From CAYOSF01 sp964406605 (GTDB taxonomy: Bacteria; Chloroflexota; Dehalococcoidia; DSTF01; RBG-16-68-14), in the NCBI GenBank assembly GCA_964406605.1, contig CAYOSF010000006.1, positions 62,001 to 126,000 on the forward strand: DNA of 64,000 nucleotides, written 5' to 3'. The notes under the pieces are model-generated. The model was not told the origin of the DNA. It did not search any database and saw only the letters and a program-made list of their open reading frames with translations. This document shows, piece by piece, positions 31,803-41,127 of this stretch (position 1 is the stretch's first letter; every line of letters starts with the position of its first letter). The position numbers were made by a program, and so were the translations under genes.

Positions 31803-33068
31803 TCAGAGGCCGTCGATCTCCTCATCATCGGATTCTGCCGGACTGCGTAACGCCGCGCGATGCTGCCATCCGGGGTATCTGATCACGCTCTCCTTCGCCA
31901 ACGAGTCGATATGCTCCTGGCTGTAGCCAAGAACCTCGGCCAGGACGGCCTCCGTGTGCTCACCGAGGAGGGGCGGCGGATGCCGCGTCGCCACGGGAGA
32001 GCCCGACAGGCGGAGCGGCGACCCCACCGCCCTGAAATCGCCGATGAGCGGATGCCGAACAGTCTCCACCAAGTCTCCATCCCTGACGTGTGGGTCCGAC
32101 AGGATGCGGTCTACGGACTCGATCGGCGCTACCGGAACCCCCGTAGGCATCAGCAGATCGAACCACTCCCGAGAGGACCTTCGCCTCGTGATCTCCGAAA
32201 GCACGTTGGTCAGTTGCCCGCGGTTGCGCACCCGTCGCTCGTTCGTTTCGAATGAGGGATCGGACCCCAGCTCCGGCCGGTCCACAGCCTCACAGAATCG
32301 CTGCCACTGGGCGTCGTTGCCGATGGCCAGCATCACGTAGCCATCGCTCGTTGGCAGCGTTCCGAAGGGGGCGATGTTGGGATGGTCGTTGCCGTATCTT
32401 CGGGGCGGTTCGCCGGAGACGAGGTATCCGGACGCGACGTAGACCAGAGAAGCTAGCTGGACATCCAAGAGCGAGGTATCGATCCGTTGGCCCTCACCAT
32501 GAGCGTCCCGCCAGCGCAGCGCCGCGGCTATCGCCGTCGAGCAGAACAAGCCGGCCAGCACGTCGACCAGCCCCACGCCTACTTTGTACGGCTCACCGTC
32601 GGGCGGCCCCGTGATGCTCATCAGCCCGCCGAGCGCCTGGACGACCGGGTCGTAGCCGGGAAGGTCCTTGTAGGGCCCTTCCCTGCCGAATCCCGTAACT
32701 GAGCAGTATATCAGCCTGGGGTTGACGGCTCGCAGCTCTTCGTAGCCGAGTGCCAGGCGCTCCATGGTGCCCAGCCGGAAGTTCTCGATGAGGATGTCGG
32801 ATCGGGCTACCAGATCGAGCAGCACCTGCCTTCCCCGGGCATCTTTGAGATCGACGGCCACGCTCTTCTTGTTGCGGTTCACAGACAGGAAGTACGCGCT
32901 CTGACCGTCCGCGAATGGGGGACCCCACTCCCTTGTGTCATCACCCCGCGTTGGCTCCTCAACCTTGATGATCTCGGCACCCAAGTCCCCCAGGACCATC
33001 GTACAGAAGGGTCCCGCTAGAACCCGGCTGAGGTCCACGATTCGAGTATTCTCCAGAGCCCCTGCCAT
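31803..33068 (-). CDS. CaiB/BaiF family (class III) CoA-transferase
   Basis: The 421-aa protein shows the family core: RIVDLSRVLAGPFCTMVLGD, GAEIIKVEEPTRGDDTR, NRNKKSVAVDLK and DILIENFRLGTMERL. The presumed catalytic Asp stands in LPGYDPVVQALGG, and GEGQRIDTSLLDVQL follows. The family transfers CoA between carboxylic acids such as carnitine, bile acids, formyl/oxalate or mesaconate. ATG 33068 is clear. It fits the CoA-metabolism theme but is separated from neighbours by more than 200 bp on both sides, so the substrate remains open. Confidence 0.93.
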   Translation of the reverse strand: MAGALENTRIVDLSRVLAGPFCTMVLGDLGAEIIKVEEPTRGDDTREWGPPFADGQSAYFLSVNRNKKSVAVDLKDARGRQVLLDLVARSDILIENFRLGTMERLALGYEELRAVNPRLIYCSVTGFGREGPYKDLPGYDPVVQALGGLMSITGPPDGEPYKVGVGLVDVLAGLFCSTAIAAALRWRDAHGEGQRIDTSLLDVQLASLVYVASGYLVSGEPPRRYGNDHPNIAPFGTLPTSDGYVMLAIGNDAQWQRFCEAVDRPELGSDPSFETNERRVRNRGQLTNVLSEITRRRSSREWFDLLMPTGVPVAPIESVDRILSDPHVRDGDLVETVRHPLIGDFRAVGSPLRLSGSPVATRHPPPLLGEHTEAVLAEVLGYSQEHIDSLAKESVIRYPGWQHRAALRSPAESDDEEIDGL

Positions 33069-33587
33069 GCGGCGCTACCGTCCTCCGTTCCCAGGCCGAA
33101 GGAGCTTTCCAGAAGGCTCCCCGGCGGAATGCCGGCGCGACCACCCGCCCGGGTCGTCCCCAGCGGCTCGATTGACGGCCCTAGTCTATGGCAAAGCCCT
33201 GCCCGTCACAAGCTCATCCTGCCGAACGCTCTCCTCGTGCCGGGTCGCGCGGAGAGCCGACGGACAGGCGCGGCGGGGACCGTGCCTCCTCCAGGGCACC
33301 GCGCAACTGCCGTCTCAAGCGCCCTCGGGCCCGCCGAGGAGCCTCCGCTGCGACGTGCACCCCAAAGAATGGCTCGCAGGCCACGGGTCAGGAGAATGCC
33401 GGCCGGTCCTCAGGCGCAGCTACGCCGACGCGGTCCGCTCCCGCCACGGCACGAGCCCTCTCGTCGTGGCTACTTCAAAGGCTACGACTCCCGCGATTCC
33501 GGCCGACACTAGATTGGTAGGCCGTTCTGTACGGGATGTGTGCGTTCCCCGTCTCCGTACAGGTCACACCGGCCGCCCGACCGACGA
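33069..33587. other. gene-free gap
   Basis: Frames on both strands here are short or antisense to neighbours and have no recognisable motif. The stretch separates two divergent genes (CaiB/BaiF leftward, GGDEF-HD-GYP rightward) and presumably holds both promoters, but I could not pick convincing hexamers. Confidence 0.5.
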
Positions 33588-35564
33588 ATGCTCAAGCGAG
33601 CGATACGCGATCTGTTCTTGGTGCTGGCCGTGGGTTCTGCGGCCGGCATCTTCGCATCCCTGTTCGACATACATCACACCGCGGACGGTCCTGCACTCGG
33701 CCAGTTGTCCTGGCAACCAGAGGAACTCACGCTGGTTGCACTCGCCCTTGCCGGATGCCTAGCGTGGTTCGGCTCTCGCCGCTTGGCCGAGCAGCGCGAG
33801 GAGACATCGGACCGGCGCCGAGAAGGCGCACAGCCCCAAGAGGGCCGGCTTCCACCCAATCAGGGCACACCCGATCACGCCGGAGAGACACCTCAAGCAG
33901 AGACGACGTGGCGCTGCATCCGCGACCCGCTAACGAGCGCCCTGAGCCACGGCGCCGCCATGGACACGCTGACAGAGCATCTGTCCGCGAACCCGGGCGC
34001 CCTCTGCAGCGTCGCCATGGTTGACGTTGAAGGCATGAAGGCCACGAACGACACGTACGGCCACCAGATTGGAGACGCAGTACTGGTCACGGTTTCGCAA
34101 GCGCTCGCCACCGATGAGGCTATCATAGGACGCTACAGCGGCGACGAGTTCATCGCGATCCTGCCGGGTGCCGACAGAGACGAAGCGGAAAGCTACCGGG
34201 ATGCGGTTCTCGCCTCACTCGGCGCCAGCGCCATCTACCATCCGGGAAGCGGTACGCGAGTGCCGGTTTCCGTGACGATCGGGCTGGCAGTCTATCCCAC
34301 TGAGGCCGAGCGGCCGGAGGACGTCGTCAGACTGGCGGACAGCGCCATGTACGCCTCACGCCGCGAGGACCCGGAGGCATCCACGGCGGACGAACCGCAC
34401 CGGCTCCTGGACAAGGAGCGGGCGGCCAGGCTGGTGTCCGAGATCGTGCCGCTCCTCACCAGGCCGGGTAGCCGCGAGGACAAGCTCAGGCTGGTGGCAC
34501 ACCATCTCTCCGTCGGCGCGGGCTACGATGCCGTCAACTTTGAAGTGGCCGGAGAGCGGCCGGAGGTGCCGCAGACATGGGAGCGCGCGTTCGCCCGAGC
34601 GCCGAAGGACTTGGTCGACGCCTGGATGCACGTGCAAGGGGAGACGGACGACCATCCGCTGAGCCAACTGCTGGAGCGCACCCGCAGACCGGTGTTCCTG
34701 GACCAACTGGAGCACGACGACCGACTCACCGATGCGGAACGGGGGCTCCTGGCGGTTGCCGGTCTGAGATCCGCCTTGGTCGTCCCGATGATCTGGCAGG
34801 ACAACCTGGCCGGCATGCTGTCCGTGTGCAGCAAGAAGGAGGCGGCTTTCTCGAGTTGGGACGCCGAGTTTCTCACGGCGATCGCCAGTCAAGTCACTGC
34901 CATCGTCTTCATGACCACACTCGTAGAAGAACTGCAATTGGCATCCGCCCACCTTCGCCAGGCTCACTCGGAGACCGTGATGATGCTTGCGGCCGCGGCC
35001 GAGGCGTACGACAACACGACGGGACGCCACCTCCAACGGGTTCGCGCCACGACCGAAGCGCTGGCCAGGGCCCTCGGCTACACCGACGAGCAGGCCCAGG
35101 ACCTAGGACTCGCCTCCGTGCTGCACGACATCGGGAAGATACGAGTGCCGGACAGCGTGCTCAAGAGCTCCGAGAAGCTATCCGACGACGAATGGAAGCT
35201 GATGAAGCAGCACCCGATCTGGGGTGGAGAGTTCTTGAGCGGGCGGCCGGGATTCGAGCTGGCGGAGCTAATTGCTCGCTCGCACCACGAGCGCTGGGAC
35301 GGCCGCGGCTACCCGTACGGCCTGAGCGGGGACGACGTACCGGAGGCGGCCACCATCGTTGCGGTCGCGGATAGCTTCGACGCCATCACCAGTGACCGAC
35401 CCTACCGGGCCGGTCGGTCCGGCGCAGAAGCCGTGAAAGAGATATTGGCCTGTTCCGGCGAGCAGTTCAGTCCTCGAGTGGTAGACGCGCTGGTCCGTCT
35501 CCAACAGCGTGGCGCCTTGCCTCTGGTTGAAGCAGACATCATCGAGAAGGAAGCAGCCGCTTAG
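33588..35564 (+). CDS. GGDEF-GAF-HD-GYP cyclic-di-GMP turnover protein
   Basis: About 658 aa from ATG 33588. Two membrane helices (DLFLVLAVGSAAGIFASLF, LTLVALALAGCLAWFG) are followed by a GGDEF domain whose signature reads RYSGDEFIAIL near residue 183. A GAF-like sensory domain runs from about 300 to 450 (AGLRSALVVPMIWQDNLAGM), and an HD-GYP phosphodiesterase domain closes the protein with LASVLHDIGKIRVPD and SHHERWDGRGYPYGLSG. Both synthesis and breakdown of c-di-GMP are possible; SGDEF variants are usually still active. It is probably a membrane-bound environmental sensor. Targets are not visible in the window. Confidence 0.92.
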   Translation: MLKRAIRDLFLVLAVGSAAGIFASLFDIHHTADGPALGQLSWQPEELTLVALALAGCLAWFGSRRLAEQREETSDRRREGAQPQEGRLPPNQGTPDHAGETPQAETTWRCIRDPLTSALSHGAAMDTLTEHLSANPGALCSVAMVDVEGMKATNDTYGHQIGDAVLVTVSQALATDEAIIGRYSGDEFIAILPGADRDEAESYRDAVLASLGASAIYHPGSGTRVPVSVTIGLAVYPTEAERPEDVVRLADSAMYASRREDPEASTADEPHRLLDKERAARLVSEIVPLLTRPGSREDKLRLVAHHLSVGAGYDAVNFEVAGERPEVPQTWERAFARAPKDLVDAWMHVQGETDDHPLSQLLERTRRPVFLDQLEHDDRLTDAERGLLAVAGLRSALVVPMIWQDNLAGMLSVCSKKEAAFSSWDAEFLTAIASQVTAIVFMTTLVEELQLASAHLRQAHSETVMMLAAAAEAYDNTTGRHLQRVRATTEALARALGYTDEQAQDLGLASVLHDIGKIRVPDSVLKSSEKLSDDEWKLMKQHPIWGGEFLSGRPGFELAELIARSHHERWDGRGYPYGLSGDDVPEAATIVAVADSFDAITSDRPYRAGRSGAEAVKEILACSGEQFSPRVVDALVRLQQRGALPLVEADIIEKEAAA

Positions 35565-35630
35565 GCTTGGCGGCTGCGCGCGAAGCGCCTTCGCCACGCG
35601 CCTCCACGACGACACGCATTCGTCCCCCGG

Positions 35631-37319
35631 TCAGCGGCGGTTTGCGCCAGGTCGGTTCCGCGTTTCGCGAACCGCTCCTCGCGCGGCAACAGCAGCGTCG
35701 GGTCGTGCGTCGGCACCGCCGGTTTCGGCTTCTCTCCGGAGATACCCCGGCACGCGCTCCGCCGCCCGGCGCCTGCTCGTCGCTTGCACCCGCTGCTTCC
35801 GCGCCTCCCATTCGGCCCGCACTTCCCGCCGGATCTGACGCGCGGTCCAGCGCTTGAGCCAGGGGATGTGCCTGAGCAAGGGTGGAAGTGGGTTAGTCCA
35901 GTCAATGACGACGCCGTAGTTTTCGCTTGCAGGGTCATCGAAGTAGTCCGGAACGACCCCCACCATGTGAGCGCCCGGAATACCCATGTAGCCCCTCACA
36001 TTGGAGCACACATAGTCCGGGGCGTTCGGCTCTGCCGACGGCGTCTGGCCGTTCTCTGAGACATGCCTGCCGACCAATTCCACGTACTCATCGTCCGGAA
36101 TCGGCTCAAGACCCTGATCGATGTGGAGTTCATTGATCCGATAGCCCCGTATTTCCTTCAGCCGCGCATACTCGTCCGCCGTCAAAGGCCGTCTGCCTTC
36201 GGACCGCCGGCGGGCGTTGAAGGAGACAAATCCGTTGAGGCGGCCTCCACCAATCATCTTCTTCATGCCGTTCTCCACGACGGCCGCCAGAAGCTCGCCC
36301 AGCAGGACATACGCCGCGCCCTCAGTAACGGAAGTCAAGTTCACGCCGACAAGCACGTCGCCATTCGGATCACACCCGCTGATGGTGCCGTTGGAGGTCA
36401 CCCGGTTCCAAGAGCGGAATGCACGCACCTGTGACTCATTGGCCGGCATCCACGTGGTCCACGCGACTAGCGCGCGCCTCGTGGGCACACCGCCGACATC
36501 CGTGACATGAACTGCGGCTATCTGGCCTTTCGGAAAGAAACGTAGCCGGGAGAGGATCATCTCCCTCGTCGCTGCTTGGTCTTTCCACTTGATCCTCTCG
36601 ATCTCCTCGATCCTGTCGAGATCGCCCAGCGCCACCTGCCGGACCTCATACCTCGACTGCTTGAGACCCCGAGCCGTCGTCCGGGTGCCCAGGGCGGATG
36701 CGCCCAGCGGCACACCGCTCACGTCCAGAGCCCGACTGCCCGCCGATGCTGGGCCGGCAGCCTGCGTTATCGGACGCACCATCATCGCCTCCATAAACAC
36801 CCACGCGGCCAGAGTGATGCCTATGTCAATCAGCGCGCTCGCTCGTAGCCCCCACGGTGCCCCATTCGCGCTGGCGGCAAGCGCGTACGCAAGAGGGACG
36901 AGAGCGGCGATACGGTTGGCCCGCCCTAGGTAGATTGCGGTCGTTGTCCGCAACCTCAAGTCGACGATCGAGGTGTCCCAAGCACCTGCGATCATCGTCC
37001 CAAGCCCTTCCGTCACGGAGCCCTGTCGCAGCCTTGCCCACCCCTCGGAGATCGCGGGTGGCCATATGCCGGAGTCCTCACGGAAGATCCAGGCCGCCGT
37101 CAGGACAATGGTGACTTCGGAGGCGACGATGAGGGCGATGAACAGCGGGATGTTGACACCGTAGGGAGCCCAGCGGCTGGCGCCCATGACCGCTTCAGCA
37201 ACGAGGTATCCGATGACAACCAGATAGACAGCGATGCTGACGATAAACGTCCTGCTAATCCATCGCTTGAGATCCTGACTCCGCGTGATAGAAGCCAGGA
37301 TCGCTTCAGTGCTCGCCAT
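35631..37319 (-). CDS. membrane protein with cytosolic GNAT-like acyltransferase domain
   Basis: The 562-aa protein starts at ATG 37319 (GGAGG upstream). Four or so hydrophobic helices occupy residues 20-185 (TFIVSIAVYLVVIGYLVAEA, IPLFIALIVASEVTIVLTA, IGITLAAWVFMEAMMV). A GNAT-like region at about 215-420 follows (EVRQVALGDLDRIEEIERIK, GCDPNGDVLVGVNLTSVTEG, GGGRLNGFVSF). That core resembles the GNAT part of nitrilase-GNAT fusions. A basic Arg-rich tail ends the protein. Coupling a membrane domain to such a GNAT domain is uncommon; acetylation or acylation of a membrane-proximal substrate is inferred. Confidence 0.7.
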   Translation of the reverse strand: MASTEAILASITRSQDLKRWISRTFIVSIAVYLVVIGYLVAEAVMGASRWAPYGVNIPLFIALIVASEVTIVLTAAWIFREDSGIWPPAISEGWARLRQGSVTEGLGTMIAGAWDTSIVDLRLRTTTAIYLGRANRIAALVPLAYALAASANGAPWGLRASALIDIGITLAAWVFMEAMMVRPITQAAGPASAGSRALDVSGVPLGASALGTRTTARGLKQSRYEVRQVALGDLDRIEEIERIKWKDQAATREMILSRLRFFPKGQIAAVHVTDVGGVPTRRALVAWTTWMPANESQVRAFRSWNRVTSNGTISGCDPNGDVLVGVNLTSVTEGAAYVLLGELLAAVVENGMKKMIGGGRLNGFVSFNARRRSEGRRPLTADEYARLKEIRGYRINELHIDQGLEPIPDDEYVELVGRHVSENGQTPSAEPNAPDYVCSNVRGYMGIPGAHMVGVVPDYFDDPASENYGVVIDWTNPLPPLLRHIPWLKRWTARQIRREVRAEWEARKQRVQATSRRRAAERVPGYLRREAETGGADARPDAAVAARGAVRETRNRPGANRR

Positions 37320-37899
37320 GAGCGCAACCTCCTTGTCGCCTGGAGCGATGGCCTGCCATGGCGGATGGCCCCCGCGGTATACTCCAGCCGAACGACCAAT
37401 AGACTACCATATAGACATAAGTCAATGCTACCCGTCGGCGGGCACGCTGCGCCGGGTCTTCACGTCAGAATTCTGTAGGAATCCTCTTAGGAAGTACTCA
37501 GCCGGCCTCGACGCCGGGCCGCCGTGGGGCCGCGCTCACGGCGTCTCTCCGTCCAAGAACAGTGACCGATGCGACGGCTCCCTACGCTCTCATCACCGTC
37601 GCTGAGCAACAACGGCGACGTCCCAACCACCGGAACAGGCGATAGCCAGAGACCGGCCTTCTGCCGGCGGCTCCCACCGGTGGCAATGTGTTGGTATCCA
37701 GGCGCCATGCGCCGGATCGTCCATCCATCCACTCCAAGACCGGTTCAGGGGAGGTTGCGTTCGGGTCCGTTCGCGACGAACCCACGGGCGCAGAGGATTA
37801 GGTGAGGTCGACGGTGTCCCGCCCTATGATGCCTGGTGACGTTGAGCCCTGGCTCGATGCCCGGGCTGCAGGCCGCCCCTCCTCATGACGCACCCGGTG
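37320..37899. other. gene-free gap with possible promoter for the membrane-GNAT gene
   Basis: No coding region is supported. On the minus strand a TTGACT lies in the AT-rich stretch around 37395-37430, about 90 bp above ATG 37319, and is the best -35 candidate. Its -10 partner is weak. Nothing else is recognised. Confidence 0.4.
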
Positions 37900-39597
37900 C
37901 TACGTTTCGTCGTCCAGCCAGATCTCGTTGGTGAGAAACAGCCCGGTGGTACCCAGGCTCCGGGGAACGTCCTTCACGAATTCGTGGTACAGAGAGAAAC
38001 CCATCCAGCTCATGATCGGAAGGGAGGCCGGCCCCCTGTCGTAGATCAGGCGCTCCGCGTCCCGCACCTTCTCGATCTGCTCCTGCGGGTCCGTGGCACG
38101 TTTGGATGCCTGGATCGCCTCCTCGACGTCGGGAAACAGCGCACCGATGCCTACGGCGAAATTCCCATCGCCTTGGGGTCCGGCGGCCGAGTGAAAATCG
38201 AGAGGCATCTCAGCGGTTTCATACTCCTGGTTGATGGAAAGGGACGCATCGTAGTTGAGACTCTGATAGTCGGCCAACCAGCCTCCAATATCCCGTCCGT
38301 CTTCGTGGACTTCAAACCCGGCCGCTTTCATTTGCTGCAAGAAGATCGGCAGGTGCTTGTCATGGTACTCATCGTCGGTGATCGGGTAGATCACGTCGAT
38401 GTCGATGGTGTCTTCGCCCGTCGCCGCGCGGATCAGCCGGCGCGATTCGTCTGGATCGAAGGCCTGCAGCACCTCCAGTTCGCTGGGCGGCAGCGCGAAG
38501 TCGGCCAGCGGCCAGTGGACGAGCCCGTCGGGTTGCCCGCCGCTGGGTCCCACGATGCGGTCGACGAACTCCTGCCGGTTGAGGGCATGGAGGGCGGCCT
38601 TGCGGATCAGATCGTCATTCCATGGTGGGCGGGTTGGGTTCATGACGAAGGATACGAAGGTAGTGGCGGGGTCCTCTACGACCTGGAGGCCAGAGATGCG
38701 CCGTTCGAGTTCCTCGACCTCGTCGCGGCTCTCGGCATCGTAGGTATGGATCTGCATATCCTCAAACGCGACGCGCCGCGTTAGCCGGTCGGAGATGCGC
38801 ACCGCCTCCACCTCGTCTAGATACGGCAACTGCTCCCCGTCGTCCGCCGTGCGATAGTAGTTCGTGTTGCGCGTGATCAGAATGCCGCCGTCGTTCGAGT
38901 ACGATCCAGGCACGATGACAAACGGACCTCCGCCCACCCCTTGGGCTTCCAGGCTGATGCCCCGCTCGAAGAACTCGCGCGGTGGGATAGTACCTCCTAG
39001 CGGCGGGCCGATGCGGAACAAGAAGTACGCGTACGGTCCGTTCGTCCTCATGACGAATGTCTGCACGTCGGGAGCCTCAAAGGAGTCGAGCCACGGACCC
39101 GTGAAGGCACGTGCCACGGCATTGCCGTCTTGGTCGATCCGCTCAAGCCACGCTCGGGCGTCGAAGGCGTCCATCGCTCGCTCTTCAACGCCCAGATCGT
39201 TCGGCGCAATCTTCACACCGGGACGGATCGCGAAGACGTAGGTCACCTCGTCCGGCTGCTCAAACGACTCGGCCAAGTCGTAGTAGAAGAAGCCGGCATC
39301 CAACCGCGACCGATCGAGCAAGACGTTGTAGATGCGTGGGAAGAGGCCAAAGGCGAAACCGACGCTCGTCACCGGGTCGATCGTCCCCCAGTCAGCCGGG
39401 ACTGAGTATCTGTACCGTCCGCCCCGCTTGGTCGGATAGGAAGACGGCGGCGAGGCGGAAGGCGAAGCATCCTCGCCTCCCCCGCCGCAAGCACCAACCA
39501 CGGCCAGACCGACCACTCCCGTGCCTGCCAGCTCCAGCAGCCGCCGCCGGGAGATGCGCCGATGCTGGAACTCTTGCCAGTAGCGCTTGGTCGGCAT
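37900..39597 (-). CDS. ABC transporter solute-binding lipoprotein, family 5 (peptide/nickel type), Tat-like signal
   Basis: The 565-aa protein starts at ATG 39597 behind GGAGGGAA. A twin-arginine-like signal (RRISRRRLLELAG) runs into a lipobox (VVGLAVVGACGGGG), so it is probably exported folded and lipid-anchored. The family 5 fold is seen in RYRYSVPADWGTIDPVTSVG, FAIRPGVKIAPNDLG and IRKAALHALNRQEFVDRIVG. Such proteins bind oligopeptides, nickel chelates or other small ligands. No permease or ATPase genes are adjacent, so it is an orphan binding protein here. Confidence 0.9.
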   Translation of the reverse strand: MPTKRYWQEFQHRRISRRRLLELAGTGVVGLAVVGACGGGGEDASPSASPPSSYPTKRGGRYRYSVPADWGTIDPVTSVGFAFGLFPRIYNVLLDRSRLDAGFFYYDLAESFEQPDEVTYVFAIRPGVKIAPNDLGVEERAMDAFDARAWLERIDQDGNAVARAFTGPWLDSFEAPDVQTFVMRTNGPYAYFLFRIGPPLGGTIPPREFFERGISLEAQGVGGGPFVIVPGSYSNDGGILITRNTNYYRTADDGEQLPYLDEVEAVRISDRLTRRVAFEDMQIHTYDAESRDEVEELERRISGLQVVEDPATTFVSFVMNPTRPPWNDDLIRKAALHALNRQEFVDRIVGPSGGQPDGLVHWPLADFALPPSELEVLQAFDPDESRRLIRAATGEDTIDIDVIYPITDDEYHDKHLPIFLQQMKAAGFEVHEDGRDIGGWLADYQSLNYDASLSINQEYETAEMPLDFHSAAGPQGDGNFAVGIGALFPDVEEAIQASKRATDPQEQIEKVRDAERLIYDRGPASLPIMSWMGFSLYHEFVKDVPRSLGTTGLFLTNEIWLDDET

Positions 39598-39895
39598 CCG
39601 GTTCCCTCCGTCGAATAGGAGATGCATCCGTCCCTGGCCAGGCCCCGGGAACGGTACCATCCCCATGCGGTGTCATCGATATATCGGCATATGACCGCCG
39701 GCAGAACAGGCCTGCCGCACGAGACCGAGTGGAATGGCCCATCGTCCGTCAAACGGTGGCCGCCTCGTTCTCTGCAGCCGCAGCGCTAGGATTCAGGCCG
39801 CGGCAGAAGGTCTGCGTCCACCGCGTGCATGCTGCCCGAAGATGATGATCGGTGGCTCTGCCGGCCTCTCCGCGCGCCTTGCGGGGAACCGCCTC

Positions 39896-40678
39896 TTAGG
39901 CCGTCGCGGTGTCGTGTTGTCTGATGTACTCGTCAGCGATCTCAACCAGGCGCTCGCGCCCGAAGCTGGGATCGTGGCCACCGTGCACCACGGTCACCGG
40001 CAGATCGCGCAATCGCTTCATGGTAGAGACGTAGGCTTCAATGTTCGAGCCCGGCAGATCGTCGATGATGTCCCCATCGTAGATAGTATCGCCCGAGAAG
40101 AGGGTGCCCGTCTTGGCTTCCCACAGGCCGATGGACCCGGGCGTATGACCCGGGAGGTGCAACACCTGGAACGACCGATCGCCCAGGTCGATGACGTCGC
40201 CCTCGTCGACCAGCCGGGTCGGGACGGCCGGTCGCACGGCATAACTTTGCGGGTCGAAACCTGAATACGGATACGCCGTGACCAGCTTCTCACTCAGCGA
40301 GTAGCCGGCGCTGCCCAGCCGCTCCTGATACGCCTGCGGCGCGTCACCACCGTGCTGCCCGCCGGACTCCTCCGGGCGGCTGATGCTGTCGGCTTCGAGG
40401 CGGTGACAGACCCTGGTTTCGAACTCGTACATGCCCCCCACGTGGTCCCAGTGGCAATGCGTGGCCAGGGCGATGACAGGTTTTGTGAACAGATCATGCG
40501 CCGCCTCGCGCAGGCTACAGATGCCGAGCCCGGTGTCCACCAAGAGATCCCGATCACGGCCGGCAACGTGCCAGATGTTCGACCGGATCAGCGGCTCCAC
40601 GTATGGTTCCCACACCAACGTGATACCCGCGTCGATCTGCCTGAACCCGTACCAATTGTCAGCGATCGGCTTGCCCAA
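39896..40678 (-). CDS. metallo-beta-lactamase fold hydrolase
   Basis: The 260-aa protein starts at TTG 40678, chosen because GGAGGGAG precedes it; no ATG fits. The zinc motif THCHWDHVGG (H-x-H-x-D-H) is present, with later ligands in LHLPGHTPGSIGLWE, FSGDTIYDGD and VHGGHDPSFG. The family includes glyoxalase II, lactonases and other thioester or ester hydrolases; the exact substrate is not evident. It is transcribed alone, between the orphan binding protein and a 450-bp gap. Confidence 0.87.
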   Translation of the reverse strand: MGKPIADNWYGFRQIDAGITLVWEPYVEPLIRSNIWHVAGRDRDLLVDTGLGICSLREAAHDLFTKPVIALATHCHWDHVGGMYEFETRVCHRLEADSISRPEESGGQHGGDAPQAYQERLGSAGYSLSEKLVTAYPYSGFDPQSYAVRPAVPTRLVDEGDVIDLGDRSFQVLHLPGHTPGSIGLWEAKTGTLFSGDTIYDGDIIDDLPGSNIEAYVSTMKRLRDLPVTVVHGGHDPSFGRERLVEIADEYIRQHDTATA

Positions 40679-41127
40679 GCTTCTCCCTCCTGTCACCCAG
40701 GCACCCAGACGCCCCAGCGCAGACCAGCACACTGCTCTGAACCAGCCTACTGGATGCCCGCTTAGGAATCACCATCATGGTCAAATCGCGCACGCGCCAA
40801 GCGAGGCCGCCCGATCCTTGTTCAGTCGATCGCATAAGCGTGGACTGCGGCCACCTCTGACTTGAGGTCTTCTTCCCGTGACCGGTACGTCATCGATTCC
40901 ATGAGACCCGTGCACGCGTTGCGCCAGACCCGGCGCCTCCCTCAGAATACCGCATTCGTGCAAGAAACCTGACCAGACGAAGGCGCCGATCACATTAGAC
41001 TACGATTCCCCGTCCCTCAGGTCAACCCGCCGCCCGGAACCTTGGCTGGCTCCTCTTCCGTTGGTGGCTGACGAACGCGACCAACGCCATGACGAAATCC
41101 GACCGTGCAGGGCCCGCGCGTCCGCCT
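40679..41127. other. gene-free gap
   Basis: No coding region or RNA gene is recognised between the hydrolase and hemL. Short frames here have no ribosome site or motif. Confidence 0.5.
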
